A stretch of 34,116 nucleotides of DNA from Oscillospiraceae bacterium (GTDB lineage: Bacteria; Bacillota; Clostridia; Oscillospirales; Oscillospiraceae), in contig SVKM01000003.1 in assembly GCA_015068465.1 (NCBI GenBank), positions 1 to 34,116 on the forward strand, given 5' to 3'. Positions 1 through 7,240 of the stretch are shown here, one piece after another. The stretch's first letter is position 1. Every line of letters begins with the position of its first letter. The notes beneath the pieces are model-generated. The model saw only the letters and a list, made by a program, of their open reading frames with translations. It was not told the DNA's origin and ran no database searches. A program made the position numbers and the translations under genes.

Positions 1-1
1 C

Positions 2-493
2 GGCGAGATGGGCAACATCGATCCCTCTTCCAACATCGGCGGCACTGACATCGTGCTGCAGAACGACGGCGGCGCGAAGCTCAGCAAGTCCGGCAAGGGC
101 CTCGAGCTCCAGATCGGCGACACGTCCGAAAAGTTCAACAAGATGTCCGTCACGGTTGCTGACATGCACGTCAAGGCGCTGGGCCTCACCGACGTGGACA
201 TCAGCACCCAGGAAGGCGCTTCCGTGGCGCTTGACAAGATCAAGCAGGCGGTCAACCAGGTTTCCGATACGCGCGGCGGCTTGGGCGCTCTCCAGAACCG
301 TCTCGACCACACCATCAACAACCTCGGCGTGATGCGCGAGAACATCCAGAACGCGGAGTCCGCCATCAGAGACACCGACGTTGCGGAAGAGATGATGACC
401 TACACGAAGAACAGCATCCTCAACCAGTCCGCGCAGGCGATGCTGGCTCAGGCGAACCAGCTCCCGCAGGGCGTGCTGCAGCTTCTCGGCTAA
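2..493 (+). CDS. Flagellin, C-terminal part (5' end outside the window)
   Basis: This is the structural subunit of the flagellar filament, exported by the flagellar type III apparatus and polymerised outside the cell. The reading frame is open from the window edge, so the N-terminal D0/D1 helices are missing. The last 65 or so residues are the conserved flagellin C-terminal helix: NRLDHTINNLGVMRENIQNA, then AESAIRDTDVAEEM and a hydrophobic end with ANQLPQGVLQLLG. The part before it (GNIDPSSNIGGTD onwards) belongs to the variable surface-exposed region, where O-glycosylation normally occurs. The downstream genes look like flagellin modification genes. The frame closes with TAA and a strong terminator follows, so it is probably transcribed separately from them. 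The ATG at 8 is internal and not a real start. The family assignment is secure. Confidence 0.95.
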   Translation, partial: GEMGNIDPSSNIGGTDIVLQNDGGAKLSKSGKGLELQIGDTSEKFNKMSVTVADMHVKALGLTDVDISTQEGASVALDKIKQAVNQVSDTRGGLGALQNRLDHTINNLGVMRENIQNAESAIRDTDVAEEMMTYTKNSILNQSAQAMLAQANQLPQGVLQLLG

Positions 494-521
494 TCATCGC
501 GGTAAACATCCCGCAATACGC

Positions 522-560
522 AAAAGAAGGAAACGGGCGAAAGCCCGTTTCCTTCTTTTA
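522..560 (+). terminator. Rho-independent terminator after flagellin
   Basis: A perfect 17-bp stem (522-538 with 543-559) closed by a GAAA tetraloop. The 3' arm ends in a T-rich run. It lies 28 bases after the flagellin stop codon. Confidence 0.93.
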
Positions 561-649
561 TTCGATGGAATAAGCGGGAAGTACTGGACAAAATGCGCTT
601 CGGCATGTAAAATAAATACAATATGTTGCGGTTTGAAAGGTGCGGGAGC

Positions 650-2662
650 ATGATGGCTACGATCGACTTAGCGCGGCGGCTCGCGCAGCTCGGCGAGGTG
701 AAGGACGCCCTGCGCGCCTACGCGCTTGTTATGAACGAGGACGCCGGGCCGGCGGAGCATCTGGAGGCGGCGGCGTATACGCTGCAAAACGGCGGCGACT
801 ACAAGCTCGCCTATACGGCTTTTGTTTCGCTCTACAACGAGGGGCATTTCCGCGAGGATATCATGCCCGTCATGATGCAGGCGTTCTATGAGCCGAACGT
901 CAAGCTCTTGAAGAACCGCTACGAGCGCAATTGCAAGGCGCTTTCCAAATATCCCTACATCTTCCGGAAGGATTTCCTTCCGTTCGACGAGCTGCCGCTT
1001 GTCTTCGTCCCCTATGACGACAAGGGCGGCTATGTGCCGTATTCCCCTGCCGAGGATCGCTTTCTCGGCTTCGTGAACGTAAAGGACGCGGTTATCAGCC
1101 GCAACTTTTTTGCCGATTTGGAAAAGCCAATCCTGGCGGACGACGTTTTCTCCCAGTACGAGCTGGAATATCTGAACGACAACGTGCGAGCGAGCGAGTG
1201 GGTCGGGCGCGAGAACCACGTCTATCTGCACTATACCGACTGGACGCAGTTCTGCGCCTGGCTGCAGGTGCTGACGATGAAGCCGCTTCTGGAGGACAAA
1301 AAGCTTGTTTTCCTCATCGGCGGCGAGATCGAACGCTATCCCATTGACTTCAAGGCGGAATTCGGGATCGACTACGCAAAATATCCCGTCAAGCCTATCG
1401 GCATCCGCGAGGTCAACAAGCTGATCTGGCATACGCAGCTCTCGAGCCACAACGGCGGCGACTTCTTCAATGAGGTTTTTGACGCGCACCCCAATCTGCT
1501 GACGTTTACCTCCGTCATGTACGATGAAACCGTGGGCGTTGTGGCAGAGCTGCGCGAGGCGAGAGAAAGATCGGCCGGCCTGCCGGAGTTCCGTTTGAGG
1601 CTCGCGGCGTATCGGGACACGCGGCTGGTTGAGGAGCTGTACCGGCTCAAAAATCCGACGGACAAGGATTATCTGATTTTCACTTTTCTGTGCGAGGCGG
1701 CCGAGCATCATATGCTGGCCCCCGCGGAGCGCATCGCGCCCGCGCTCTTTTTCCAGCCGCATTTTTCGGACATCCTCTACAACATTGCAATGGACCCGAA
1801 AGGAAACGCAATCCTCGATTCAAAAGAGGCGAACGTCATCCGCACGGCGCCCATATTCATGGGCTTCCGGTATGTCAAGACCTTCACGCCGATGCGCCGT
1901 CCCACGACCGCGCACGGCGGCGCGATGAATTTCGCGTGGCAGCACTTCCAACAGAGCAAGGCCTCCGAAACAGAGCTGGAAAAAACGATCTTTGGCGATG
2001 CGCTGCTCAACCGCGTGCTCAATCGCAGCTATCTCCGCGATCCGGACGACAGGCTTTACCACGACTCGGTCATCGTCCGCTTCGAGGACGGTAAAACCAA
2101 TCCGACGGCGACGTTCCGCGCGCTCGCGGCGTTCTTGGACGTTCCCTACACCGAGAGCATGACCTATGGTTCGTTTAGCGGACAGCGCCCGGATGCGCCG
2201 GGATATGGAAACGGATTTGGCACATGGGCGGTGGATAATCCCTATAACGAGTACGAAAACGATACGGAGCGTTATTTTATCGAATACTTTTTGCGCGATC
2301 TGTATGAGCAATACGGCTACGATTTCAAGTGGTACGACGGCGCGGAGGTCGATGAGGAGAAGGCGCTGCTGCTGCTGAAGGGGCTTACGACGATGGATCG
2401 CTATATCCGCGACAGTTGGCGCCCCATGATGCGAAGAAGCGTCGAACTTTCCGTACCGTCCGATGTGGGTGCTGAAACGATCGACGAGGCTGTGGAAAAG
2501 CTTTTGGACGAGCATATGGCACAGGTCGACGAGCGCCGCCGCGGTGCGGTGGAGATCCTGCTGCATGGCCTGCGCTTCATCAACCGGCGCGGCCAGCCGC
2601 TCTCACCCACGCCGCTGCTCCGGCTCGATCCCGCGCTCATGGAGCGCGAACTGTATCACTGA
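650..2662 (+). CDS. Flagellar-cluster protein with sulfotransferase-like domain
   Basis: A protein of about 670 residues that I cannot assign to a named gene. Its N-terminal 100 or so residues are helical and TPR-like (ARRLAQLGEVKDALRAYALV, then an Ala-rich helix pair). The rest resembles a sulfotransferase fold. A segment reading SSHNGGDFFNEVFDAHPNLL resembles the 5'-phosphosulfate-binding loop and the HPN that follows it in sulfotransferases. Near residue 490, VIVRFEDGKTNPTATFRAL followed by AAFLDVPY closely matches the usual C-terminal 'vrYEDLk.nP..tlr.l..FLglpy' signature. Start choice: GAAAGG at 635-640 sits 9 bases before the ATG at 650 (a second ATG follows at 653). The upstream ATG at 623 has no ribosome binding site. 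Its position after flagellin and before a glycosyltransferase and an APS-kinase-like gene suggests a role in flagellin glycan modification. The sulfotransferase assignment is inferred from motifs only. Confidence 0.7.
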   Translation: MMATIDLARRLAQLGEVKDALRAYALVMNEDAGPAEHLEAAAYTLQNGGDYKLAYTAFVSLYNEGHFREDIMPVMMQAFYEPNVKLLKNRYERNCKALSKYPYIFRKDFLPFDELPLVFVPYDDKGGYVPYSPAEDRFLGFVNVKDAVISRNFFADLEKPILADDVFSQYELEYLNDNVRASEWVGRENHVYLHYTDWTQFCAWLQVLTMKPLLEDKKLVFLIGGEIERYPIDFKAEFGIDYAKYPVKPIGIREVNKLIWHTQLSSHNGGDFFNEVFDAHPNLLTFTSVMYDETVGVVAELREARERSAGLPEFRLRLAAYRDTRLVEELYRLKNPTDKDYLIFTFLCEAAEHHMLAPAERIAPALFFQPHFSDILYNIAMDPKGNAILDSKEANVIRTAPIFMGFRYVKTFTPMRRPTTAHGGAMNFAWQHFQQSKASETELEKTIFGDALLNRVLNRSYLRDPDDRLYHDSVIVRFEDGKTNPTATFRALAAFLDVPYTESMTYGSFSGQRPDAPGYGNGFGTWAVDNPYNEYENDTERYFIEYFLRDLYEQYGYDFKWYDGAEVDEEKALLLLKGLTTMDRYIRDSWRPMMRRSVELSVPSDVGAETIDEAVEKLLDEHMAQVDERRRGAVEILLHGLRFINRRGQPLSPTPLLRLDPALMERELYH

Positions 2663-2680
2663 AAATAAGGAGCAAACGCC

Positions 2681-4114
2681 ATGCCGGTCGAGCTTTCCGT
2701 CGCTATGATATTCAAAAACGAAATACGTTGCCTCGAACGGAGCCTGAAGTCCTTGCAGCCCCTGCGGGAGCGGCTTTCCGTCGAGATCGTCATGGCGGAC
2801 ACCGGCTCTGATGACGGAAGCCGCGCGGTTGCGGAAAAATACGCGGACGTTGTGTTCGACTTCCCGTGGATCGACGATTTCGCCGCCGCGCGCAACGCGG
2901 CGCTCGAGCGCTGCTCCGGCGCGTGGGCGCTCGTGATGGACTGCGACGAGTGGCTCGACGCGGATATTGACGAGTTGATCGCATTTTTGAAGAGTGAGCG
3001 GAGAAATCGGTTCGATCAGGTGATGCTGACGATCCGCAATTATGCGGACGCCGAACTGACCGAGTACGGGGATTCGCGTCTCTATCGCCTGCTGAACCTC
3101 TCGTCGCAGCCACGCTTTGCCGGCGCAATCCACGAGTCGGCGGAGTTTTCGCGCGCGCCGCGCAACGCTGAGTTTGACCGCACGATGCTCCACCACGACG
3201 GCTATGTGATGCTCAACGACGGCTCTGCGGCGGGGCGGGCAAAACAGGCGCGCAACCTCGCGTTGCTGCGCGCGGCGCTTGAAAAGTCGCCGGACGATCT
3301 GCGCAGCTTGACGCAGTATGTGGAGTGCGCTGCCGGCGAGCCGGACAGGCTTGCGCGGCTCCGCCGCGCGGTATCGCTTGTCGAAGCGAGATCGGACGAG
3401 TGGCAGACGCAAGGCCCGCCGCTTATGAGCGCCGCCGTGATGCTCGCCTACAGCGAAGAACTTCCGGAGTTCGACGAGTGGGCAAAGCTTGCGAACGAGC
3501 GCTTTCCGGAGTCCTTTTTCACGCGCATCGACGTTTCGTATATCCTCGCTGCGCGGAATTTTGAACGACAGGATTTTGCCGCCTCCGTGCGCTGGGGCGA
3601 AGCATATCTGCGCGCACGGCGTGATTTTGCGCACGACGCCGCGGCTCGCCGCGAACTGGCGTTCGGCACGTTGCAGCGCGACGATGGCGCCAACGAGCGG
3701 GACGTCCTGACGATACTGGCGCGCGCGGAGGCGCGCACGGGACAGGCGGCGCAGGCGCTTTCTCTGCTGCGAAACTGGCCGTGGGAGGAAACGGACGCGC
3801 GGCAGGTAAAGAATTTTCTCGTTGCCTTGCAGGAACTTCAAGGGAGCGTCGACGTTTCTGCGGCGCTGCAAGAGTGCTGGGCGGGTATCCAAAAGCCCCT
3901 TCCCACGCCAGCGCGCGCGCGACAGCGCGTCCAGGCGTTCCGCGCGCTGTGCGAGGTCGCCGAGCCGGTGCCGCAAAGCGCCGAGGACGAGCTTTTGCAG
4001 CTCGCGGCGAAGGTCAAGGCGATTTTGGCGCGGTATCCCGCGAACGATCCGGCGGTCATTGACCTGAAAAACAGCGAGGCGTATCGGAAAATACGGCACT
4101 TGATTGAGGAATAA
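2681..4114 (+). CDS. Family 2 glycosyltransferase with C-terminal helical repeats
   Basis: This predicted cytoplasmic inverting glycosyltransferase has a GT-A fold and transfers a nucleotide-activated sugar. The N-terminal 110 residues carry the diagnostic pattern: SVAMIFKNEIRCLERSL, then MADTGSDDGSRAVAEKYADV, then FPWIDDFAAARNAALE. The metal-binding stretch WALVMDCDEWLD follows. This layout (MIxKNE, DTGSxDG, DDFAAARN, DxDEW) is typical of GT2 enzymes that glycosylate peptides or proteins. From about residue 180 the protein is a run of Ala/Leu/Arg-rich helices resembling TPRs, a common C-terminal extension in protein-targeting GT2s. AAGGAG at 2667-2672 lies 8 bases before the ATG and the gene starts 18 bases after the previous stop, so the two are probably co-transcribed. 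Flagellin is the likely acceptor given the neighbourhood. The donor sugar cannot be told. Confidence 0.88.
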   Translation: MPVELSVAMIFKNEIRCLERSLKSLQPLRERLSVEIVMADTGSDDGSRAVAEKYADVVFDFPWIDDFAAARNAALERCSGAWALVMDCDEWLDADIDELIAFLKSERRNRFDQVMLTIRNYADAELTEYGDSRLYRLLNLSSQPRFAGAIHESAEFSRAPRNAEFDRTMLHHDGYVMLNDGSAAGRAKQARNLALLRAALEKSPDDLRSLTQYVECAAGEPDRLARLRRAVSLVEARSDEWQTQGPPLMSAAVMLAYSEELPEFDEWAKLANERFPESFFTRIDVSYILAARNFERQDFAASVRWGEAYLRARRDFAHDAAARRELAFGTLQRDDGANERDVLTILARAEARTGQAAQALSLLRNWPWEETDARQVKNFLVALQELQGSVDVSAALQECWAGIQKPLPTPARARQRVQAFRALCEVAEPVPQSAEDELLQLAAKVKAILARYPANDPAVIDLKNSEAYRKIRHLIEE

Positions 4115-4156
4115 ACGGACGATTCCGCAATTCTAATCACTAAGGAAGAAAGAAAC

Positions 4157-4243
4157 ATGAACAAAAAGGGAACGCTGTACTTCTTCACGGGCCTCGCAGG
4201 GGCGGGTAAGAGCACCATTGGGGGCTTATTCTATGAGCACTAA
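4157..4243 (+). pseudogene. Truncated APS-kinase-like P-loop kinase, cut by the island
   Basis: This is a 28-codon reading frame with a good ribosome binding site (AAGGAAG at 4142-4148, 8 bases upstream). It encodes a perfect kinase N terminus: a hydrophobic strand (TLYFFTG), the Walker A loop GLAGAGKST and the start of the following helix (IGGLFYEH). Adenylylsulfate kinases begin this way, and such genes occur in surface-glycan and flagellar modification clusters. The enzyme makes PAPS, the donor for sulfotransferases, which fits the sulfotransferase-like gene two genes upstream. Translation stops at TAA 4241-4243, where base composition drops and the mobile island begins, so the remaining 150 or more residues are missing. 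With only 28 residues, another small P-loop kinase cannot be excluded. Confidence 0.72.
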
Positions 4244-4258
4244 GGTAAAAAAGGTGAT

Positions 4259-4387
4259 TTCCAAAATAGTGTGGGGTAAATTTTCTTCCCACAAATTACG
4301 CATTTATGTGATGCCAGAGTTTTTGCAACTTTTGGCCTGCAACAGGCTCGGCGACCAACATGGTATTCCGTTCCAAAATAGTGTGGG
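4259..4387. repeat. 17-bp direct repeat TTCCAAAATAGTGTGGG at the island's left end
   Basis: Two exact copies lie at 4259-4275 and 4371-4387. The core TGTGGG(G/A) recurs at 4428-4434, 5041-5047 and 5068-5074, and in inverted form (CCCACA) at 4288-4293. Repeats clustered next to an insertion junction are the usual layout of arm-type binding sites for tyrosine recombinases. That role here is inferred. Confidence 0.6.
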
Positions 4388-4485
4388 TTTTGCCAAGAAT
4401 GTCGTAATATCGCCAAAACTCGAATATTGTGGGGTGCAAAACCGCTGCTTCGTGACTACAATAGTAGCAGAAAGGCGGTGTTGTC

Positions 4486-4857
4486 ATGAAGCAGTTTAAC
4501 TCTCAGCGCGGCGTTAAGTATGGCGGAGTCAAAAAAGCGACGACGAAGAAGGCTCTATATGGCGGGATGGATATTCGCGTGTTCGTAAACAAGGATAGCC
4601 CAGACTACGAAAAGCCGTGTGCTGGCACATACTCTGTTCGTCAACTGAATATGATAAGCGGTGCGCTTGATCCGGCAACGGTCAGGCTCAACGAGTTGCG
4701 CGGGTTGATATACAAGGCTGACAAACTGGGCGATATTGAGCTTGCCGGCAGGATGGAGAACATCTACAACCGCCGCAGAAACCCGGATATGTATGCGCCA
4801 GACATATCTTACGGCGAGGCGATAAAGTTGCTTGCAGACCTTGAAGATGAAGGATGA
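4486..4857 (+). CDS. Small unknown island protein (123 residues)
   Basis: I do not recognise this protein. It is basic at the N terminus (SQRGVKYGGVKKATTKKALYGG), then mixed charged and helical. One stretch reads SVRQLNMISGALDPATVRLNELRGLIYKADKLGDIELAGRMENIYNRR. There is no membrane segment and no Cys/His metal site. The C terminus is acidic (LADLEDEG). GAAAGGCGG lies about 10 bases before the ATG, so translation looks real. It is the first gene inside the island and sits between the TGTGGG repeats. A small DNA-binding accessory factor, such as an excisionase-like protein, would fit that position, but nothing in the sequence proves it. Codon use is more AT-rich than in the chromosomal genes. 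Confidence 0.55.
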   Translation: MKQFNSQRGVKYGGVKKATTKKALYGGMDIRVFVNKDSPDYEKPCAGTYSVRQLNMISGALDPATVRLNELRGLIYKADKLGDIELAGRMENIYNRRRNPDMYAPDISYGEAIKLLADLEDEG

Positions 4858-4891
4858 TGTCCACATAGGCCGATTTTTTTTACCAAACCAC

Positions 4892-4920
4892 TTGACAAAA
4901 ATGAAAAGCCGTGGTAACAT
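4892..4920 (+). promoter_or_regulatory. Sigma-A promoter of a very short transcription unit
   Basis: TTGACA at 4892-4897, a 17-base spacer and TAACAT at 4915-4920. Transcription should start near 4927. A hairpin terminator begins only a few bases later. Confidence 0.8.
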
Positions 4921-4925
4921 AAAAA

Positions 4926-4987
4926 TAATTAAGGAAGATAAGTGTACTGGTCTGTTATAGACTGTGCTTTATCTTCTTTTATTTTTT
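4926..4987 (+). ncRNA. Candidate short RNA of about 60 nt ending in a terminator hairpin
   Basis: Directly downstream of a near-consensus promoter, 4931-4942 pairs with 4968-4979 (core GAAGATAA/TTATCTTC plus flanking A-T and G-T pairs). An inner hairpin pairs GTCT (4950-4953) with AGAC (4959-4962). A long T-rich tail (4977-4987) follows. Promoter and terminator together predict a discrete transcript of about 60 nt without a reading frame. The role is unknown. It could be a regulatory or antisense RNA of the element, or an attenuated leader for downstream genes. Confidence 0.5.
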
Positions 4988-5078
4988 CTCATATTGCGTT
5001 GCCAGTTGTAAGATTTTGCAACCGGACGCTAGTGGCAGAATGTGGGATCAATGTATCCCAAGAAAAATGTGGGGCAAT

Positions 5079-5093
5079 TGTCAAATATTGACA
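5079..5093. repeat. Small palindrome TGTCAA-ATA-TTGACA
   Basis: A perfect 6-bp inverted repeat with a 3-base spacer, just after a TGTGGGG motif. It could be an operator or a recombinase/accessory-factor site. The right half looks like a -35 box but no -10 box lies at the proper distance. Confidence 0.4.
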
Positions 5094-5111
5094 GTGCCCT
5101 AAACGAATAAA

Positions 5112-5205
5112 GCCACGAGCGGTCGCATTTGGTTGCATGTATCTGTCGTGGCATGGAAGATAACGAGAGTATGATGTTATGTCATGCTCTCTTTTTGTGC
5201 TTTTT
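5112..5205 (+). ncRNA. Structured intergenic RNA candidate with terminator
   Basis: GCCACGA (5112-5118) pairs with TCGTGGC (5146-5152) around a 27-base loop. A second hairpin at 5165-5174/5182-5191 (10 bp with one G-T pair) is followed by TTTTT, then TTTTTT at 5201-5206. This gives a two-stem RNA ending in a terminator. I cannot match it to a known riboswitch class. It lies about 310 bases before the recombinase gene, so it could terminate the upstream transcript or act as a separate RNA. Confidence 0.4.
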
Positions 5206-5206
5206 T
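5165..5206 (+). terminator. Rho-independent terminator in island non-coding region
   Basis: Stem GAGAGTATGA/TCATGCTCTC with loop TGTTATG, followed by two T runs (5192-5196 and 5201-5206). Confidence 0.7.
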
Positions 5207-5339
5207 GGGGATTATCGCCGAAAACAAGTGAGCAACTGTGCGCCAGAGTTAGATAAGGTACAATGAAAAAACTGTGTCGAGCGCCATGTAAGCGCTACCT
5301 GAAGAAGATTAAGGAAACGCCTGTGGGCGCGGGGCTAAA

Positions 5340-5440
5340 AGCGCGCCAAGGGGAACTGGCGCCCCTGAGCTGTGTGTCACATCGCGCGGCATTTGCCGTT
5401 GAATACGTAAAGATGTGGATTCGGTCACACAGCTGTCACC
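5340..5440 (+). other. Structured leader of the recombinase gene
   Basis: The 300 bases before the recombinase hold no convincing gene. A 68-codon frame at 5263-5469 lacks a clear ribosome binding site. The stretch can form two overlapping hairpins, GCGCCA/TGGCGC (5343-5348/5357-5362) and AGGGG/CCCCT (5349-5353/5362-5366). It also has a long-range 9-bp stem AGCTGTGTG/CACACAGCT (5368-5376/5426-5434). Overlapping alternative stems upstream of an integrase suggest expression control, but no known riboswitch signature is visible. Confidence 0.3.
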
Positions 5441-5512
5441 CCGAGCATCCTCCCGTTGCCGAGCGGTGATTTTTGAACGCAGACAATCGACGAAGAGGAA
5501 AGGGGAGTTATC

Positions 5513-7225
5513 ATGAAGGGAGACAGTAAAAAACTTTCCGCTGTTATAAGGAATACCACAATCGATGGCATACAAGTGCGAATCAATAGGATTGAGCGAG
5601 CAGATGGCAGCTGTTCTATGTATGGTTATCTCATCGACGAAAACGGCATCCGGCTTGATGCGGATATCCAGGGCACGATCACGGCGCGCAATCAAGACGA
5701 GGTGGATATCAAGATCAGCAACCTAATGGCTCGCCTTATGGAAAAGTATGAAAACTGGGAAAAGGGTCAGCAACAGCCGAGAAATTTGGATCATCCGTAT
5801 ACGATTGCGTGGGATGAACTCGGCGAAACAGCGCAGTTGGCCTTGCTGCCCAACACCTGGCGTTCCGAAAAGCACAAGTGCAACGCACTTGCGGATTTCA
5901 GAACCCTTTTGGAGTTTCTTGATGATTATGGCGAGGATATTAATGAGGATGACCTAGAAGAAGTTGTACAGCGCCGACTCGAGAAAGCCAATGAACACGG
6001 CAATTCCAGCGCCGATCCTGAGACCCTGAATGCGACAGTGCGCGGATCGGTTAAGGCGTTCAACGCCATCTACCCTGTCTTTCGGGCTATGGTACCGGAG
6101 GCCTGCCTTCCGGAGATTCACCTGCCTGTGCCGCTGGCGGCGCACGGGGCCTTGCGTGAGCAGGTGAAGTACCTGCCAGACAAGGTGCTTGCCAAACTTG
6201 CCGATATCCTTTTTACGATGATTAACACAAACAGTCTTGCCCTTGGCGCGATAATGATGTTGGTAGCGATGTGCCGTACTGCTGAGGCCTGCGCCATCCA
6301 ATTCAAGCATATTCTCGATTTTGGTCGTTATGCTGTCTTTGCTGTCCTGCAGCAGTCGGACGGCACCTATGTTGCGGTCGACGATCTGAAAACGAATTCT
6401 GCTTATCGTTTGGCTATTATCCCAAAATTCGGAAGGGACGCTGTCATCGAGCGAAAGAACTGGCTCTTGAAACAAGGCTATACGGAAGAGGAGATCCGCG
6501 AGATGCCGGTGGTATCCGCCCCAAATGACCTTAAAAAGATGGCGGAGCCGAAAGACCTGTCGAAATTTGTCCGTTTTCTGCTTGAATTGTGCGGCATGGA
6601 TGATAGCTACTGGCGTGCTGTGAACCAAGCCATGCTTGCCGAGCCGGATCACGACGGGCACGGCAAGAGGCCGGACGACTGCTCCGCATATGTGCTGAGA
6701 CGCAATGGCTGCACCCAGTATGTCAACCGCGCAGGTATGGACTGGAGGCTTGTTGACGCGCTCATGGGACATGCGGTGGATGACCCGGACATGGACTGGG
6801 TGGAGTATGTTCGCAACCCCGACAACTGGGCAGTGATCGCGGCACAGACGGAACGCTGGGTGCTGGATCCTGAACATAGCGCGCATCCGGGATTCGATCC
6901 GGTTGAGCTTGGAATTGGTGCCCGAACAGAGGTCGAGGAACAGACAGAGATCGTGTTTATTACGAAAGAGGATGGCGAATACTGCTTTTCCGCTCTGGCC
7001 GCGGAAGCCGATGACGACATTGAGGTCCGGATGCCTGCGTCGGGAGCGGAGATCACGACGCCGATGCTGACCGTATCACAGGAATACGCACCTATCATTG
7101 GTGTCGTCCATGATGAGAAGTGGTTCATGCGGATGCGCCGCAAGGGAAACGCGTACGATCTCGGCGAGTACGCGCAGAACACATTGGGCAAGAATGAAAC
7201 TGCTGAAGCTGAATTGGCGGGATAA
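5513..7225 (+). CDS. Divergent tyrosine recombinase (integrase-like) of the island
   Basis: A 570-residue protein whose second half shows the tyrosine-recombinase catalytic pattern in divergent form. The first catalytic Arg is R255 in MCRTAEACAIQFKHI, aligning with the usual tGmR.sEa..L.w.di. The second is R396 in AYVLRRNGCTQYV. The box III His is H420 in LMGH, and the candidate nucleophile is Y432 in DWVEYV, 12 residues later. The His of the usual HxLR motif is replaced (Y393 region). Residues 60-240 look like an N-terminal SAM-like/core-binding region with an acidic insert. The C-terminal 130 residues after the Tyr are an extension not usual for phage integrases. The expected reaction is site-specific strand exchange that moves the island. 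AAAGGGGAG at 5499-5507 lies 5 bases before the ATG. Length and extension make this an unusual subfamily. Confidence 0.72.
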   Translation: MKGDSKKLSAVIRNTTIDGIQVRINRIERADGSCSMYGYLIDENGIRLDADIQGTITARNQDEVDIKISNLMARLMEKYENWEKGQQQPRNLDHPYTIAWDELGETAQLALLPNTWRSEKHKCNALADFRTLLEFLDDYGEDINEDDLEEVVQRRLEKANEHGNSSADPETLNATVRGSVKAFNAIYPVFRAMVPEACLPEIHLPVPLAAHGALREQVKYLPDKVLAKLADILFTMINTNSLALGAIMMLVAMCRTAEACAIQFKHILDFGRYAVFAVLQQSDGTYVAVDDLKTNSAYRLAIIPKFGRDAVIERKNWLLKQGYTEEEIREMPVVSAPNDLKKMAEPKDLSKFVRFLLELCGMDDSYWRAVNQAMLAEPDHDGHGKRPDDCSAYVLRRNGCTQYVNRAGMDWRLVDALMGHAVDDPDMDWVEYVRNPDNWAVIAAQTERWVLDPEHSAHPGFDPVELGIGARTEVEEQTEIVFITKEDGEYCFSALAAEADDDIEVRMPASGAEITTPMLTVSQEYAPIIGVVHDEKWFMRMRRKGNAYDLGEYAQNTLGKNETAEAELAG

Positions 7226-7240
7226 GAAAGGAGAGCAAAT

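Noticed and set aside
4259..5093. CRISPR array
   Set aside because: The repeats are few, irregularly spaced and of unequal length, with no cas genes nearby.
5263..5469. A 68-codon protein upstream of the recombinase
   Set aside because: No ribosome binding site, and the DNA is dominated by inverted repeats that explain its composition better as structured RNA or DNA.
4926..5512. Retron or diversity-generating retroelement
   Set aside because: The non-coding structured DNA invited this idea, but no reverse transcriptase is encoded in the window.
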